From Kosakonia sacchari SP1 (GTDB taxonomy: Bacteria > Pseudomonadota > Gammaproteobacteria > Enterobacterales > Enterobacteriaceae), in the NCBI RefSeq assembly GCF_000300455.3, contig NZ_CP007215.2, forward strand, positions 4,216,001-4,280,000: 64,000 nucleotides of DNA, given 5' to 3'. The translations under genes and the position numbers were made by a program. The notes under the pieces were generated by a model. That model was not told where the DNA came from, did not search any database, and saw nothing but the letters and a program-made list of their open reading frames with translations. Numbering within the stretch: the first letter of the stretch is position 1; every line of letters begins with the position of its first letter. Of the stretch, positions 53,763 through 64,000 are shown one piece after another.

Positions 53763-54965
53763 TTACAGCACCGCCGGGTAGAACGACAAGCCGCGAGCCA
53801 GCAGGTTCGCCGGATCTTTCGCCGGCTGCACACCGTGGTCTTCCAGCGTCAGTGCTTCCAGATCGCCATGAACATGGGTATTTTCCAGCAGATAACGCGT
53901 CATGCGCACTTTCGCCCACGGCCATGCCAGGAACAGCGTAATAAAGCACACCAGCATGTTAGACACAGAAATCCAGAACATACGACCCATGGCTACCGTT
54001 GAGGAGAAACGAATGTTCCCTTCCAGCGCCAGTTGCCCGTAAATATAGGCGCGCAGTTTCACAAACGCGAAAAGGAAGCAGACAATCGCCCCGGCAATAT
54101 AGATCAGGTAGCTCAGCGCCAGTTTGCCGTAAAGCGGCCCCATCATCATCGCTAATTGTTCCGGATCGCCACCTGCTACGTAGGCATACTCTTGCATGGC
54201 CATCAGTGACGGCATAACCAGAACCATCACCAGCACAATAAACGGTACAAACAGCAGCATCGACAGCACCACAATGGTGATGCATTTTTTCATTGAAATT
54301 TCAGCCGAGAATTTCAATTTGCCGTACTGCAAATTATTAATCAGCATGCCAAACCATTGCGCAGCATATACGCCCTGCATAATGGCAATACCCAGCAGTA
54401 ATACCAATGTACCGATACCAATCATCACCGAAATAGCGCCATATGAGCCGCTACTTAATGCCGAAGTCACAAAGAGGGAGAACACCACCACCGAGGCGAT
54501 AATAATCAGCAACGGGCATCCCATCATCACCCACCAGGCGCGCAAAGGAGTGGCGTAGAAATTAAAACGCACGCCGTTAATCTCTGTCATCAACATTTGA
54601 TAACGCAGACCCTGAGTAATCAACCACGGGAAGAAAATCAGGAACAGCCCCATCATACAGAGCTGTAAAAGCACGTTCTGGTAGGCCACGTTAATAAAGA
54701 AAATCACATACAGCACCAGCAGGCAGAGCCAGCCGACAAAAATAGAACGCCCGGTCGCGTGATAAGAAAAACGCGCACCGCTAAGTTCAGTATTCTCATA
54801 AAAATAACGACGTGCGCGCACTAACGCCCACGGCAAATATAACCCCAGCGTTATTAAGGTCAGTAAAATATTAACCAGCCAAACCACGAAATAGCCTTTC
54901 CCGCTGCCCTGAAAGAGGAAACGGCGCACGGGAACCGCCACGGAACCATGAGTTTCGGAAGTCAT
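53763..54965 (-). CDS. yjgN: DUF898 membrane protein YjgN
   Basis: A 400-residue inner-membrane protein with about ten hydrophobic helices and two related halves, each containing the DUF898 motif (LPWALVRARRYFYENTELSGARFSYHATG; LAWPWAKVRMTRYLLENTHVHG). The start MTSETHGS has AAGGA upstream. Same genomic place as in E. coli, next to valS. Function unknown. Confidence 0.88.
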   Translation of the reverse strand: MTSETHGSVAVPVRRFLFQGSGKGYFVVWLVNILLTLITLGLYLPWALVRARRYFYENTELSGARFSYHATGRSIFVGWLCLLVLYVIFFINVAYQNVLLQLCMMGLFLIFFPWLITQGLRYQMLMTEINGVRFNFYATPLRAWWVMMGCPLLIIIASVVVFSLFVTSALSSGSYGAISVMIGIGTLVLLLGIAIMQGVYAAQWFGMLINNLQYGKLKFSAEISMKKCITIVVLSMLLFVPFIVLVMVLVMPSLMAMQEYAYVAGGDPEQLAMMMGPLYGKLALSYLIYIAGAIVCFLFAFVKLRAYIYGQLALEGNIRFSSTVAMGRMFWISVSNMLVCFITLFLAWPWAKVRMTRYLLENTHVHGDLEALTLEDHGVQPAKDPANLLARGLSFYPAVL

Positions 54966-55154
54966 AACAATCCTTATCGTAAAAAAAGAAGCCAGGCAAA
55001 AGGCAGTCAACCATAACAATATTGCGAAATGGTTATCTCCACTATTAAGTCTAAATAGCTGCCGGTCAAAAAAATAGCGCCCAATATTCCTGGTCTTGCC
55101 AGAACGCCCCTGTAGTGGTATTAAGCAGGATCAGCTTATAACCCCGAAAACAGA

Positions 55155-55667
55155 GTGCAGAGGATGAATGTGACCGCGCCGGTAGAGGTAAAAATGCGCC
55201 GGATTGCTGCCGCCGACAACGCAGCAATCGCATCGGTGATCCGCCAGGTATCTGCGGAATATGGCCTCACCGCCGATAAAGGCTACACCGTTGCCGATCC
55301 CGAACTGGATGAGCTGTATCAGTTATATAGCCGTCCGGGTTGTGCCTATTGGGTGGTGGAGCAAAACGGCGAGGTCGTGGGCGGCGGTGGTGTCGCGCCG
55401 CTGAAATGTAGCGAGCCGGACATCTGCGAACTGCAAAAGATGTATTTCCTGCCCAGCGCGCGTGGGCAGGGGCTGGCGAAGAAACTGGCGCAGATGGCGC
55501 TGGAACACGCCCGCGCAAAGGGTTTTACCCGCTGTTATCTGGAAACCACCGCCTTTCTGACCGCCGCTATTGGGCTTTATGAACGCCTTGGCTTTGAGCA
55601 TATCGACGGGCCACTCGGCTGCACCGGTCACGTAGACTGCGAAGTGCGGATGCTGAAAACGCTGTAG
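55155..55667 (+). CDS. yjgM: GNAT N-acetyltransferase YjgM
   Basis: A 170-residue GNAT protein. The acetyl-CoA loop [18 protein letters not shown] is at about 96-113, and the beta-bulge region [23 protein letters not shown] is typical. Position between yjgN and miaE matches E. coli yjgM. Acceptor substrate uncertain. Confidence 0.85.
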   Translation: MQRMNVTAPVEVKMRRIAAADNAAIASVIRQVSAEYGLTADKGYTVADPELDELYQLYSRPGCAYWVVEQNGEVVGGGGVAPLKCSEPDICELQKMYFLPSARGQGLAKKLAQMALEHARAKGFTRCYLETTAFLTAAIGLYERLGFEHIDGPLGCTGHVDCEVRMLKTL

Positions 55668-55687
55668 CCCGAAAGCGTACCAATGCT

Positions 55688-56446
55688 TTACACCGGTACG
55701 CCGCTGTGAAAACGGAACTCTGCATCCGGTGTGGAGATAAGCGCCGCTTCCACTTCACCGAAATGGCGCACACGTGGGCTGATATCCGTGGTCGAAATCT
55801 GCTGCGCCAGCGCCAGGTAATCCTGATAATGGCGCGCTTCAGAGCGCAGCAACGACAGGTAAAATTTCTGCAAGTCGTCGTCAAGCCACGGCGCCAGTGC
55901 TGCAAAACGCTCGCAGGAGCGCGCTTCGATATAGGCGCCGCAGATTAACTTATCGACTAATGTCAGCGGTTCATGCGTGCGAACCTCTTTGAGCATCCCT
56001 TTCGCATAACGGCTGGCGGTAATTTTCACGTAGGGAATGTTACGGGCGAGCATGGCTTCCCGCACCTGCCAGAAGTGGTGCAACTCCTCTTTGATCAACA
56101 GCACCATGCTGTCAATCAGCGCCTGGCCCCAGGCATCGTCAGTTTGCGGCATCACACTTTTGCCAATCTGCTTATGCAGCGCGACAAAATCCGGCTCCGG
56201 CCCTTCACGAAAGGTAAATTCTTCATACGGTTTCAGCCACGCCAGTAGCGCGTCCGACCCGCTTTTATCCGCCACATAACGGCGCACCAGCAGCATGGCG
56301 GTTTGCGCCGCTTTCAGTTCGCATACCATATGATCGGTAAGCAGCAGCGGCAGCATTGATGGATCGCGCGCTTTGTCCAGCCAGGATTGCGGTGTCGGGC
56401 AATGCAGGAAGTTTAAAACCGGGGAGAGTATTTGCGGGTAATCCAT
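55688..56446 (-). CDS. miaE: tRNA 2-methylthio-N6-isopentenyladenosine hydroxylase MiaE
   Basis: A 252-residue di-iron, ferritin-fold oxygenase that hydroxylates the isopentenyl group of ms2i6A37 in tRNA. The iron ligand motifs ExxH are visible in KEELHHFWQVREAML and RSEARHYQDYL, with RSCERF between them. AAGGAA lies before the chosen ATG at 56446. MiaE is known from Salmonella and many enterics but is absent from E. coli K-12. Confidence 0.9.
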   Translation of the reverse strand: MDYPQILSPVLNFLHCPTPQSWLDKARDPSMLPLLLTDHMVCELKAAQTAMLLVRRYVADKSGSDALLAWLKPYEEFTFREGPEPDFVALHKQIGKSVMPQTDDAWGQALIDSMVLLIKEELHHFWQVREAMLARNIPYVKITASRYAKGMLKEVRTHEPLTLVDKLICGAYIEARSCERFAALAPWLDDDLQKFYLSLLRSEARHYQDYLALAQQISTTDISPRVRHFGEVEAALISTPDAEFRFHSGVPV

Positions 56447-56491
56447 TGTGGTTCCTTGCATTGCGGCAGCGAGCGCTGCCGCAATATTTAC

Positions 56492-56914
56492 TCAGTGACG
56501 AACACCGTCATCTTCTTCGTCGACGTAATCCTCGTCGTCATCGTCACCCTCTTCGCCGTTCGGGTCTTCGTAGTAGGTTCCCCATCCGTCGTATTCCACG
56601 TCGAATTTCTCAGCCAGATTAAGCAGTTGCTCAACTTGGGCGTCGATCAAATCGGCGTTCAGCGCGCTTTCACTCAGCACATCACAGCAGATCACCACTT
56701 CGCCTTCGTCCAGTTCCAGCTCTTCCGGCTCTGTTACTTCGTAGCCCAGTTTAAAGGCTTCAACAGCGGCTTTTTCCAGCGTTTCGAAATCATCTGCCGA
56801 CAGGTGATGCTCAATGGTATACAGCGCATCAGGATCGCTGCCGTCTTCGAGCAACTCTTCAATAATCAAACGCGTCTCTTCGCGCTGTTCTTCCAGGTGT
56901 TCCGGGTTCGCCAT
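56492..56914 (-). CDS. rraB: Ribonuclease E inhibitor RraB
   Basis: A 140-residue acidic protein nearly the same as E. coli Rra[21 protein letters not shown] start, [20 protein letters not shown] core and an Asp/Glu-rich tail ending DDGVRH. It binds RNase E and lowers its activity on subsets of mRNA. A 38-residue upstream extension in frame was rejected because the MANPE start is conserved. Confidence 0.95.
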   Translation of the reverse strand: MANPEHLEEQREETRLIIEELLEDGSDPDALYTIEHHLSADDFETLEKAAVEAFKLGYEVTEPEELELDEGEVVICCDVLSESALNADLIDAQVEQLLNLAEKFDVEYDGWGTYYEDPNGEEGDDDDEDYVDEEDDGVRH

Positions 56915-57011
56915 GGCTCGTTCCTCATCAATGTGGCAGATACACTTATTGTCACACACCGCTGGCATTGCCTCCACTCCTCGCCGAAAAGATTTATAGC
57001 TCGGGGTTGCA

Positions 57012-57050
57012 AATGCATATTCATACATATAAATTGAATTTTAATTCAAT
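57012..57050 (+). promoter_or_regulatory. Two ARG boxes of argI
   Basis: Two 18-bp ArgR sites separated by 3 bp: 57012-57029 (core TGCATATTCATACA) and 57033-57050 (core TGAATTTTAATTCA, a perfect match to TGNATWWWWATNCA). This spacing is the rule for ArgR hexamer binding. They lie 28-66 bp before the argI start, consistent with arginine repression. Confidence 0.88.
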
Positions 57051-57077
57051 AAGTGGCCTTCGCCATGTGAGGGAAAT

Positions 57078-58082
57078 ATGTCCGCGTTTTATCAAAAGCA
57101 TTTTTTGAAACTGCTCGATTTTACACCTGCTGAAATCAATACCCTGCTGCAACTCGCCGCTCAGTTGAAAGCGGATAAGAAAAAAGGCCAGGAAGTCCAG
57201 AAACTTACCGGGAAAAATATCGCGCTCATCTTCGAAAAAGACTCAACCCGCACACGATGCTCTTTCGAAGTTGCCGCATATGATCAAGGTGCCCGCGTAA
57301 CGTATCTCGCCCCAAGCGGCAGCCAAATCGGGCATAAAGAATCAATTAAAGACACGGCGCGCGTGCTGGGGCGGATGTACGACGGCATTCAATATCGTGG
57401 TTATGGCCAGGAGATTGTCGAAACGCTGGCGCAATACGCTGGCGTGCCGGTGTGGAACGGCTTAACCAATGAATTTCACCCGACCCAGTTGCTGGCCGAT
57501 CTGCTGACCATGCGCGAGCACTTGCCGGGCAAAGCCTTTAACCAGATGAAACTAGTTTATGCCGGTGACGCGCGTAACAACATGGGCAACTCCATGCTGG
57601 AAGCCGCCGCGCTGGTGGGTTTGGATCTGCGCCTTGTCGCGCCAAAAGCGTGCTGGCCGGACGCAAGCCTCGTCGCCGAGTGCAAAGCGCTGGCGGTAAA
57701 AAATGGCGGCAACATTCTGCTGACAGAAGATATCGCGAGCGGTGTGAAGGACGCCGATTTCATTTACACCGATGTGTGGGTATCGATGGGCGAAGCAAAA
57801 GAGAAGTGGGCGGAGCGCATCGCGCTGCTGCGGCCTTACCAGGTCAACAGCAAAATGTTGTCGCTCACCGGCAACCCACAGGTGAAATTCCTGCACTGCC
57901 TGCCTGCGTTCCATGACGATAAGACCACGCTCGGCAAGAAAATGGCAGAAGAGTTTGGTCTGCACGGCGGCATGGAAGTAACGGATGAGGTGTTTGAATC
58001 ACCGGCGAGTATTGTATTTGATCAGGCGGAAAACCGGATGCACACCATCAAAGCGGTAATGGTCGCCACTCTCAGTAAATAA
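57078..58082 (+). CDS. argI: Ornithine carbamoyltransferase, anabolic
   Basis: A 334-residue trimeric enzyme making citrulline from ornithine and carbamoyl phosphate. The phosphate-binding STRTR is at 56-60, FHPTQ near 136 and HCLPAFHD near 274. The location between rraB and tabA and the upstream ARG boxes identify it as argI. A second OTC gene lies in the arc operon 4 kb away. Confidence 0.95.
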   Translation: MSAFYQKHFLKLLDFTPAEINTLLQLAAQLKADKKKGQEVQKLTGKNIALIFEKDSTRTRCSFEVAAYDQGARVTYLAPSGSQIGHKESIKDTARVLGRMYDGIQYRGYGQEIVETLAQYAGVPVWNGLTNEFHPTQLLADLLTMREHLPGKAFNQMKLVYAGDARNNMGNSMLEAAALVGLDLRLVAPKACWPDASLVAECKALAVKNGGNILLTEDIASGVKDADFIYTDVWVSMGEAKEKWAERIALLRPYQVNSKMLSLTGNPQVKFLHCLPAFHDDKTTLGKKMAEEFGLHGGMEVTDEVFESPASIVFDQAENRMHTIKAVMVATLSK

Positions 58083-58088
58083 CGCAAT

Positions 58089-58117
58089 ATGCCCGGTTGC
58101 GCAGCGCGACCGGGCAT
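58089..58117. terminator. Hairpin between argI and tabA
   Basis: Stem ATGCCCGGT (58089-58097) with ACCGGGCAT (58109-58117). No T-run, so it may be a REP-like or 3'-end-stabilising element rather than a classic terminator. Confidence 0.5.
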
Positions 58118-58122
58118 TACGC

Positions 58123-59250
<1,128 letters not shown>

Positions 59251-60471
59251 ATGGAAAAGCACTACGTCGGTTCTGAAATAGGTCAATTGCGTAGCGTTAT
59301 GCTGCACCGCCCCAATTTAAGCCTGAAACGGTTAACACCGTCGAATTGTCAGGAGCTGTTATTCGATGACGTGTTATCGGTTGAGCGCGCCGGGGAAGAG
59401 CATGACGCCTTCGCAAACACACTGCGCGAGCAGGGTGTGGAAGTCCTGCTGTTGACCGACCTTCTGACACAAACGCTTGATATTGTACAGGCAAAAGCCT
59501 GGCTGCTGGAAATCCAGATCTCCGATTATCGCCTTGGCCCCACCTTCGCCGCAGACGTGCGCAGCTGGCTGGCGGATATGCCGCACCGCGAACTAGCGCG
59601 GCGGCTCAGCGGTGGATTAACCTACGGCGAGATCCCGGCATTTATTAAAAATATGGTTGTCGACACTCACACGGCGAATGATTTTATTATGAAGCCGCTG
59701 CCTAATCATTTATTTACCCGTGACACATCGTGCTGGATTTATAATGGCGTGTCGATTAATCCGATGGCTAAACCTGCCCGCCAGCGGGAAACGAATAATC
59801 TGCGCGCTATTTATCGCTGGCACCCGGCTTTCGCCGATGGAAATTTTATTAAATATTTTGGCGACGAGAATATTAATTACGATCACGCCACGCTTGAGGG
59901 CGGCGATGTATTAGTCATTGGCCGCGGCGCGGTATTAATTGGTCTCTCTGAACGCACCACACCGCAGGGCGTGGAATTCCTTGCCAATAGCCTGTTCAAA
60001 CACCGCCAGGCCGAACGCGTTATCGTCGTTGAACTGCCGAAACACCGCTCCTGTATGCACCTCGACACGGTAATGACCCATATCGATATCGACACCTTCT
60101 CCGTTTACCCCGAAGTGGTGCGCAAAGACGCCCAGTGCTGGACGCTCACCCCGGACGGGCGCGGCGGTCTGCAACGCACGCAGGAAAGCGACCTGCTGCA
60201 CGCCATCGAAAAAGCGCTGGGTATTGACCAGATCCGGCTTATCACCACCGGCGGCGACGCTTTTGAAGCCGAACGCGAACAGTGGAATGACGCCAATAAC
60301 GTCCTCACGCTGCGTCCCGGCGTGGTCGTGGGCTACGAGCGCAATATCTGGACCAACGAGAAATATGACAAAGCCGGGATCACCGTGCTGCCGATCCCCG
60401 GTGATGAGCTGGGACGCGGGCGCGGCGGTGCACGCTGCATGAGCTGCCCACTGGAACGCGACGGCATTTAA
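59251..60471 (+). CDS. arcA: Arginine deiminase
   Basis: A 406-residue enzyme converting arginine to citrulline and ammonia. The guanidine-handling segments include [18 protein letters not shown] and LEGGDVL, and the catalytic Cys lies near the C-terminus in [10 protein letters not shown] (Cys396). It begins the catabolic operon arcA-arcC-OTC-transporter, which yields ATP from arginine under oxygen limitation or acid. GGA lies before the ATG. Confidence 0.96.
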   Translation: MEKHYVGSEIGQLRSVMLHRPNLSLKRLTPSNCQELLFDDVLSVERAGEEHDAFANTLREQGVEVLLLTDLLTQTLDIVQAKAWLLEIQISDYRLGPTFAADVRSWLADMPHRELARRLSGGLTYGEIPAFIKNMVVDTHTANDFIMKPLPNHLFTRDTSCWIYNGVSINPMAKPARQRETNNLRAIYRWHPAFADGNFIKYFGDENINYDHATLEGGDVLVIGRGAVLIGLSERTTPQGVEFLANSLFKHRQAERVIVVELPKHRSCMHLDTVMTHIDIDTFSVYPEVVRKDAQCWTLTPDGRGGLQRTQESDLLHAIEKALGIDQIRLITTGGDAFEAEREQWNDANNVLTLRPGVVVGYERNIWTNEKYDKAGITVLPIPGDELGRGRGGARCMSCPLERDGI

Positions 60472-60481
60472 AGGAGCCATC

Positions 60482-61393
60482 ATGGAAAGAAAACCCACAC
60501 TGGTTGTCGCGCTGGGCGGCAACGCGCTGCTAAAACGCGGCGAACCGCTGGAAGCGAACATCCAGCGCCAGAACATTGATCTTGCCGCCCGCACCATCGC
60601 CGGGCTAACCGCGCAGTGGCGCGTGGTGCTGGTACACGGCAACGGACCGCAGGTCGGCCTGCTGGCGCTGCAAAATAGCGCTTACGACAAAGTCACCCCC
60701 TACCCGCTCGATATTCTCGGCGCGGAAAGCCAGGGGATGATTGGCTACATGCTGCAACAGTCGCTGAAAAACAGCCTGCCCCAGCGTGAAGTGAGCGTAC
60801 TGCTCACCCAGGTGGAAGTGGACGCCAGCGACCCGGCATTCAGCAACCCGAGCAAATACATCGGCCCGGTCTACAGCGAAGCGCAAGCCCAGGCGCTGCA
60901 GCAGGAGAAAGGCTGGGTATTTAAGGCTGATGGTCGCTATTTCCGCCGCGTTGTGCCCTCCCCGCAACCCAAACGCATTGTCGAAAGCGACGCCATTAGC
61001 GCACTGATAGACCGCGATCATCTGGTGATTTGCAATGGCGGCGGCGGCGTACCGGTGGTGGAAAACGCCAATGGCTACCACGGCATCGAAGCGGTGATCG
61101 ACAAGGATCTCTCAGCGGCGTTACTGGCGCGACAAATCGAAGCGGATGCGCTGCTGATCCTGACGGATGCCGACGCGGTTTACCTCGACTGGGACAAACC
61201 GACGCAACGCCCGCTGGCGCAGGTCACCCCGGACATGCTGCAAGGCATGCAGTTTGACGCAGGCTCGATGGGGCCGAAGGTCGCCGCCTGCCGCCAGTTT
61301 GTTGAGCAGTGTCACGGCATCGCGGGTATCGGCGCGCTGGCGGATGGCCCTGCCATCCTCGCCGGGGACAAAGGCACATTGATTCGTTACTGA
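60482..61393 (+). CDS. arcC: Carbamate kinase
   Basis: A 303-residue enzyme forming ATP from carbamoyl phosphate in the last step of the pathway. VVALGGNALLKRGEPLEAN at the N-terminus, VLVHGNGPQVG and the C-terminal GSMGPKVAACRQFVE are family signatures. AAGGAG precedes the ATG, 10 bp after arcA. Confidence 0.95.
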   Translation: MERKPTLVVALGGNALLKRGEPLEANIQRQNIDLAARTIAGLTAQWRVVLVHGNGPQVGLLALQNSAYDKVTPYPLDILGAESQGMIGYMLQQSLKNSLPQREVSVLLTQVEVDASDPAFSNPSKYIGPVYSEAQAQALQQEKGWVFKADGRYFRRVVPSPQPKRIVESDAISALIDRDHLVICNGGGGVPVVENANGYHGIEAVIDKDLSAALLARQIEADALLILTDADAVYLDWDKPTQRPLAQVTPDMLQGMQFDAGSMGPKVAACRQFVEQCHGIAGIGALADGPAILAGDKGTLIRY

Positions 61394-61410
61394 TTTAAAA
61401 AGGAAATCTT

Positions 61411-62415
61411 ATGAGCATCAACCTGAAAAACCGCAACTTTCTCAAACTGCTCGACTACACCCCGGCGGAGATCCAGTACCTGATCGATCTGGCTATCCAG
61501 CTAAAAGCAGACAAAAAAGCAGGACGCGAGAAGAAAACGCTGGTCGGCAAAAACATCGCGCTGATTTTTGAAAAAACCTCCACTCGCACCCGCTGCGCGT
61601 TTGAAGTCGGCGCGTTCGATCAGGGCGCGCAGGTGACATATCTCGGTCCTAGCGGTTCACAGATTGGCCACAAAGAGTCGATGAAAGACACCGCCCGCGT
61701 GCTGGGGCGCATGTATGACGGCATCGAATATCGCGGTTACGGCCAGCAGATTGTGGAAGAACTCGGTCAATACGCAGGCGTGCCGGTGTGGAACGGGCTG
61801 ACCAACGAATTTCATCCGACACAGATCCTCGCCGATTTGATGACCATGCTGGAGCACGCACCGGGCAAACGTCTGCCGGATCTGCGCTTTGCTTATCTTG
61901 GCGATGCGCGCAACAACATGGGCAACTCGCTGATGGTCGGCGCGGCGAAGATGGGCATGGATATCCGCCTGGTGGCACCAAAATCCTTCTGGCCTGAGGC
62001 GGAGTTGGTGGAACAGTGTCGCACCATCGCACGTGAAACCGGCGCGCGCATCATGCTCACCGAGGATGTGGAAGAAGGCGTGCAGGGTGTCGATTTCCTC
62101 TACACCGATGTGTGGGTGTCGATGGGCGAGCCAAAAGAAGCGTGGTCTGAGCGCGTCAGCCTGATGAAACCCTACCAGGTAAACGGTGCGGTGGTGAAAG
62201 CCACCGGTAATCCGCAGGTGAAATTTATGCACTGCCTGCCCGCGTTTCATAACGAGCACACCAAAGTGGGCGGCGAGATCGAAATGGCGTATGGCCTGAA
62301 AGGGCTGGAAGTCACCGAAGAGGTTTTCGAATCGCCTAACTCTATCGTTTTTGATGAAGCAGAAAACCGGATGCACACCATCAAAGCGGTGATGGTGGCA
62401 ACCCTCGGCGACTAA
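61411..62415 (+). CDS. arcB: Ornithine carbamoyltransferase, catabolic
   Basis: A 334-residue OTC that phosphorolyses citrulline to ornithine and carbamoyl phosphate in this operon. STRTR at 56-60, FHPTQ near 136 and HCLPAFHN near 274 are intact. It closely resembles the argI product in the same window, so catabolic direction is judged from operon membership. No ARG box directly precedes it. Confidence 0.9.
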   Translation: MSINLKNRNFLKLLDYTPAEIQYLIDLAIQLKADKKAGREKKTLVGKNIALIFEKTSTRTRCAFEVGAFDQGAQVTYLGPSGSQIGHKESMKDTARVLGRMYDGIEYRGYGQQIVEELGQYAGVPVWNGLTNEFHPTQILADLMTMLEHAPGKRLPDLRFAYLGDARNNMGNSLMVGAAKMGMDIRLVAPKSFWPEAELVEQCRTIARETGARIMLTEDVEEGVQGVDFLYTDVWVSMGEPKEAWSERVSLMKPYQVNGAVVKATGNPQVKFMHCLPAFHNEHTKVGGEIEMAYGLKGLEVTEEVFESPNSIVFDEAENRMHTIKAVMVATLGD

Positions 62416-62462
62416 CCACTCCCCCTGCGCGCCGCGGGTGCGCCGGGGTCAAGGAGCACATC

Positions 62463-63866
62463 ATGGGCAAGTTCAAGTTCCCTTCCGCTTACACCATTCT
62501 CTTTTTGTTGATTGCCATTGTCGCCGCGCTCAGTTGGGTGATCCCCGCCGGGCAATACCAGATGGCAATGAACCCAGCCCTCGGTAAAGAAGTACCGATT
62601 GCCGGTACTTATGCGCATGTCGCCGCGCATCCTCAAGGGTTAATCGCGGTGATCATGGCACCAATAAGCGGCCTTTACGATCCCGATACCGGCCAGGCCG
62701 GCGCAATCGATGTGGCGCTGTTTATTCTGATCATCGGCGGATTTCTGGGCATCGTCACCAAAACCGGTGCCATCGATGCCGGGATCGAGCGCGTCACCAC
62801 CCGCTTGCGTGGCCGTGAAGAGTGGATGATCCCGATCCTGATGGCGCTGTTCGCCGCAGGCGGCACCATCTACGGTATGGCCGAAGAGTCGCTACCGTTT
62901 TATACACTGCTGGTTCCCGTGATGCTCGCCGCCCGTTTTGATCCGGTTGTCGCCGCCTCCACCGTGCTGCTCGGCGCAGGGATCGGCACGCTCGGATCGA
63001 CCATCAACCCGTTCGCCACGGTGATCGCCGCCAACGCCGCCGGGATCCCGTTTACCCACGGCATTCTCCTGCGTGTCGCGCTGCTGGTGATTGGCTGGAT
63101 CATCTGTGTTGCCTGGGTGATGCGCTACGCCCGTAACGTGCGCGCCAACCCGGCGCTGTCGATCGTCGCCGACAAACAGGAAGAGGATCGCGCGTTTTTC
63201 CTCGGCAATAAGTCGCCGGAGATGCTCGAATTCACCCCGGTGCGCAAACTGATCCTGCTTATTTTCGCGCTGGCCTTTGTGGTGATGATCTACGGCGTGG
63301 CGGTGCTCGGCTGGTGGATGGCGCAGATCTCGGCGGTGTTTCTGGCAAGCGCCATCATCGTGGGTTTGATCGCCCGCATGAACGAAGAGGAGTTGACCTC
63401 AACATTTATCAACGGCGCGCGGGATCTGCTGGGCGTAGCGCTGATTATCGGCATTGCCCGCGGTATCGTAGTGATCATGGATAAAGGTATGATTACTCAT
63501 ACTATTTTGCACAGTGCCGAAGGCATGGTCAGCGGGTTATCCACCGTCGCGTTTATCAACGTTATGTACTGGCTGGAAGTGGTGCTGTCGTTCCTCGTGC
63601 CCTCGTCCTCCGGCCTTGCGGTGCTGACGATGCCGATTATGGCGCCGCTGGCCGATTTCGCTAACGTCAACCGCGATCTGGTCGTTACCGCGTACCAATC
63701 GGCGTCCGGCATCGTCAACCTGGTGACGCCTACGTCGGCGGTGGTGATGGGCGGGCTGGCTATCGCCCATGTCCCCTATGTGCGCTACCTGAAATGGGTC
63801 GCGCCATTGTTGGCGATACTGGCGGTGGTGATCATGGCGGCACTCAGCCTTGGCGCTCTGCTGTAG
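62463..63866 (+). CDS. YfcC-family transporter, arginine/ornithine exchange likely (ArcD role)
   Basis: A 467-residue membrane protein with about 12 helices of the DcuC/YfcC family. TVLLGAGIGTLGSTINPFATVIAANAAG and the C-terminal LVPSSSGLAVLTMPIMAPLAD are typical re-entrant-loop motifs. As the fourth gene of the arc operon it probably imports arginine in exchange for ornithine; it belongs to a different family from classical ArcD, so this is inferred from context. Confidence 0.82.
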   Translation: MGKFKFPSAYTILFLLIAIVAALSWVIPAGQYQMAMNPALGKEVPIAGTYAHVAAHPQGLIAVIMAPISGLYDPDTGQAGAIDVALFILIIGGFLGIVTKTGAIDAGIERVTTRLRGREEWMIPILMALFAAGGTIYGMAEESLPFYTLLVPVMLAARFDPVVAASTVLLGAGIGTLGSTINPFATVIAANAAGIPFTHGILLRVALLVIGWIICVAWVMRYARNVRANPALSIVADKQEEDRAFFLGNKSPEMLEFTPVRKLILLIFALAFVVMIYGVAVLGWWMAQISAVFLASAIIVGLIARMNEEELTSTFINGARDLLGVALIIGIARGIVVIMDKGMITHTILHSAEGMVSGLSTVAFINVMYWLEVVLSFLVPSSSGLAVLTMPIMAPLADFANVNRDLVVTAYQSASGIVNLVTPTSAVVMGGLAIAHVPYVRYLKWVAPLLAILAVVIMAALSLGALL

Positions 63867-63867
63867 C

Positions 63868-63942
63868 GCGCCGGGTGGCGCTTTGCTTACCCGGTCTGTG
63901 GATAATATACAGGCCCGGTAAGCATGGCGTTGCCGGGCGTTT
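63868..63942. repeat. Pair of inverted REP-like elements (BIME)
   Basis: GCCGGGTGGCGCTTTGCTTA with CCCGGT, then GGCCCGGTAAGCATGGCGTT with GCCGGGCG in opposite orientation, about 15 bp apart. Typical of enterobacterial BIMEs between genes; the second stem is followed by TTTTG. Confidence 0.7.
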
Positions 63943-63970
63943 TGTTTCGGCAACCAATACGGGAAAAGAG

Positions 63971-64000
63971 ATGATGGAATATGGAGATTATTCACCGAAA
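63971..64000 (+). CDS. Start of the next gene, possibly the ArgR-type regulator of the arc operon (partial)
   Basis: An ATG after GGGAAAAGAG opens a frame MMEYGDYSPK that runs off the window. In Salmonella an ArgR-like repressor gene adjoins the arcA-arcC-OTC-yfcC genes, and the first residues look compatible. Only ten codons are visible, so the call rests mostly on synteny. Confidence 0.4.
   Translation, partial: MMEYGDYSPK

Overview
The window is chromosomal DNA from a gamma-proteobacterium of the Enterobacteriaceae. The block lptG-lptF / pepA-holC-valS / yjgN / yjgM / miaE / rraB / argI / tabA has the enterobacterial order, and ahr and tRNA-Leu leuX occur where E. coli has them. Accessory genes such as gpdQ, an arginine deiminase operon and an Enterobacter cloacae-type CdiI suggest a relative of Enterobacter, Kosakonia or Klebsiella. 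The genus cannot be fixed from the sequence alone.

Left part (1-15 kb): the tail of an efflux outer-membrane factor, a Bcr/CflA drug exporter and a higBA toxin-antitoxin pair. Next comes a Fur-type siderophore uptake locus, with a TonB receptor divergent from an ABC operon that ends in an RpiR/SIS regulator. It is followed by an ABC importer operon with the glycerophosphodiesterase gpdQ embedded in it.

From 15 to 31 kb: a ParB-like protein, a zinc-ribbon protein, and a tightly coupled three-gene operon (unknown protein, PLD nuclease-like protein, SNF2-like helicase) that looks like an unassigned defence module. Then an esterase, an HxlR/DoxX/flavodoxin group, a zinc metallopeptidase with a candidate immunity lipoprotein, a frameshifted HNH endonuclease, a LysR/MFS pair and a hexapeptide acyltransferase.

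From 31 to 36.7 kb: an accessory island abutting the 3' end of leuX. It holds a decayed array of contact-dependent-inhibition (CDI) toxin tips with orphan immunity genes, two nested IS3-family elements and the 5' stub of a P4-type integrase.

From 36.7 to 42.6 kb, on the other side of leuX: a heptanucleotide repeat tract, a LuxR-type regulator, and a minus-strand cluster. The cluster has two GH24 endolysins without signal peptides, two holin-like membrane proteins, two DUF2589-type proteins, a secreted barnase-fold protein that lacks its catalytic residues, and a secreted RNase A-like protein. A perfect palindrome (core TGCGAATTCGCA) lies upstream of two transcription units of the cluster. This is the best candidate for an undescribed system: lysis-type machinery combined with exported nucleases.

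Right part (42.7-64 kb): conserved housekeeping genes, then the arginine deiminase pathway (arcA, arcC, catabolic OTC, a YfcC/ArcD-type transporter) and the first codons of what is probably its ArgR-like regulator. The anabolic OTC argI has two canonical ARG boxes. The arc operon has a CRP site and only weak ARG-like sequences.
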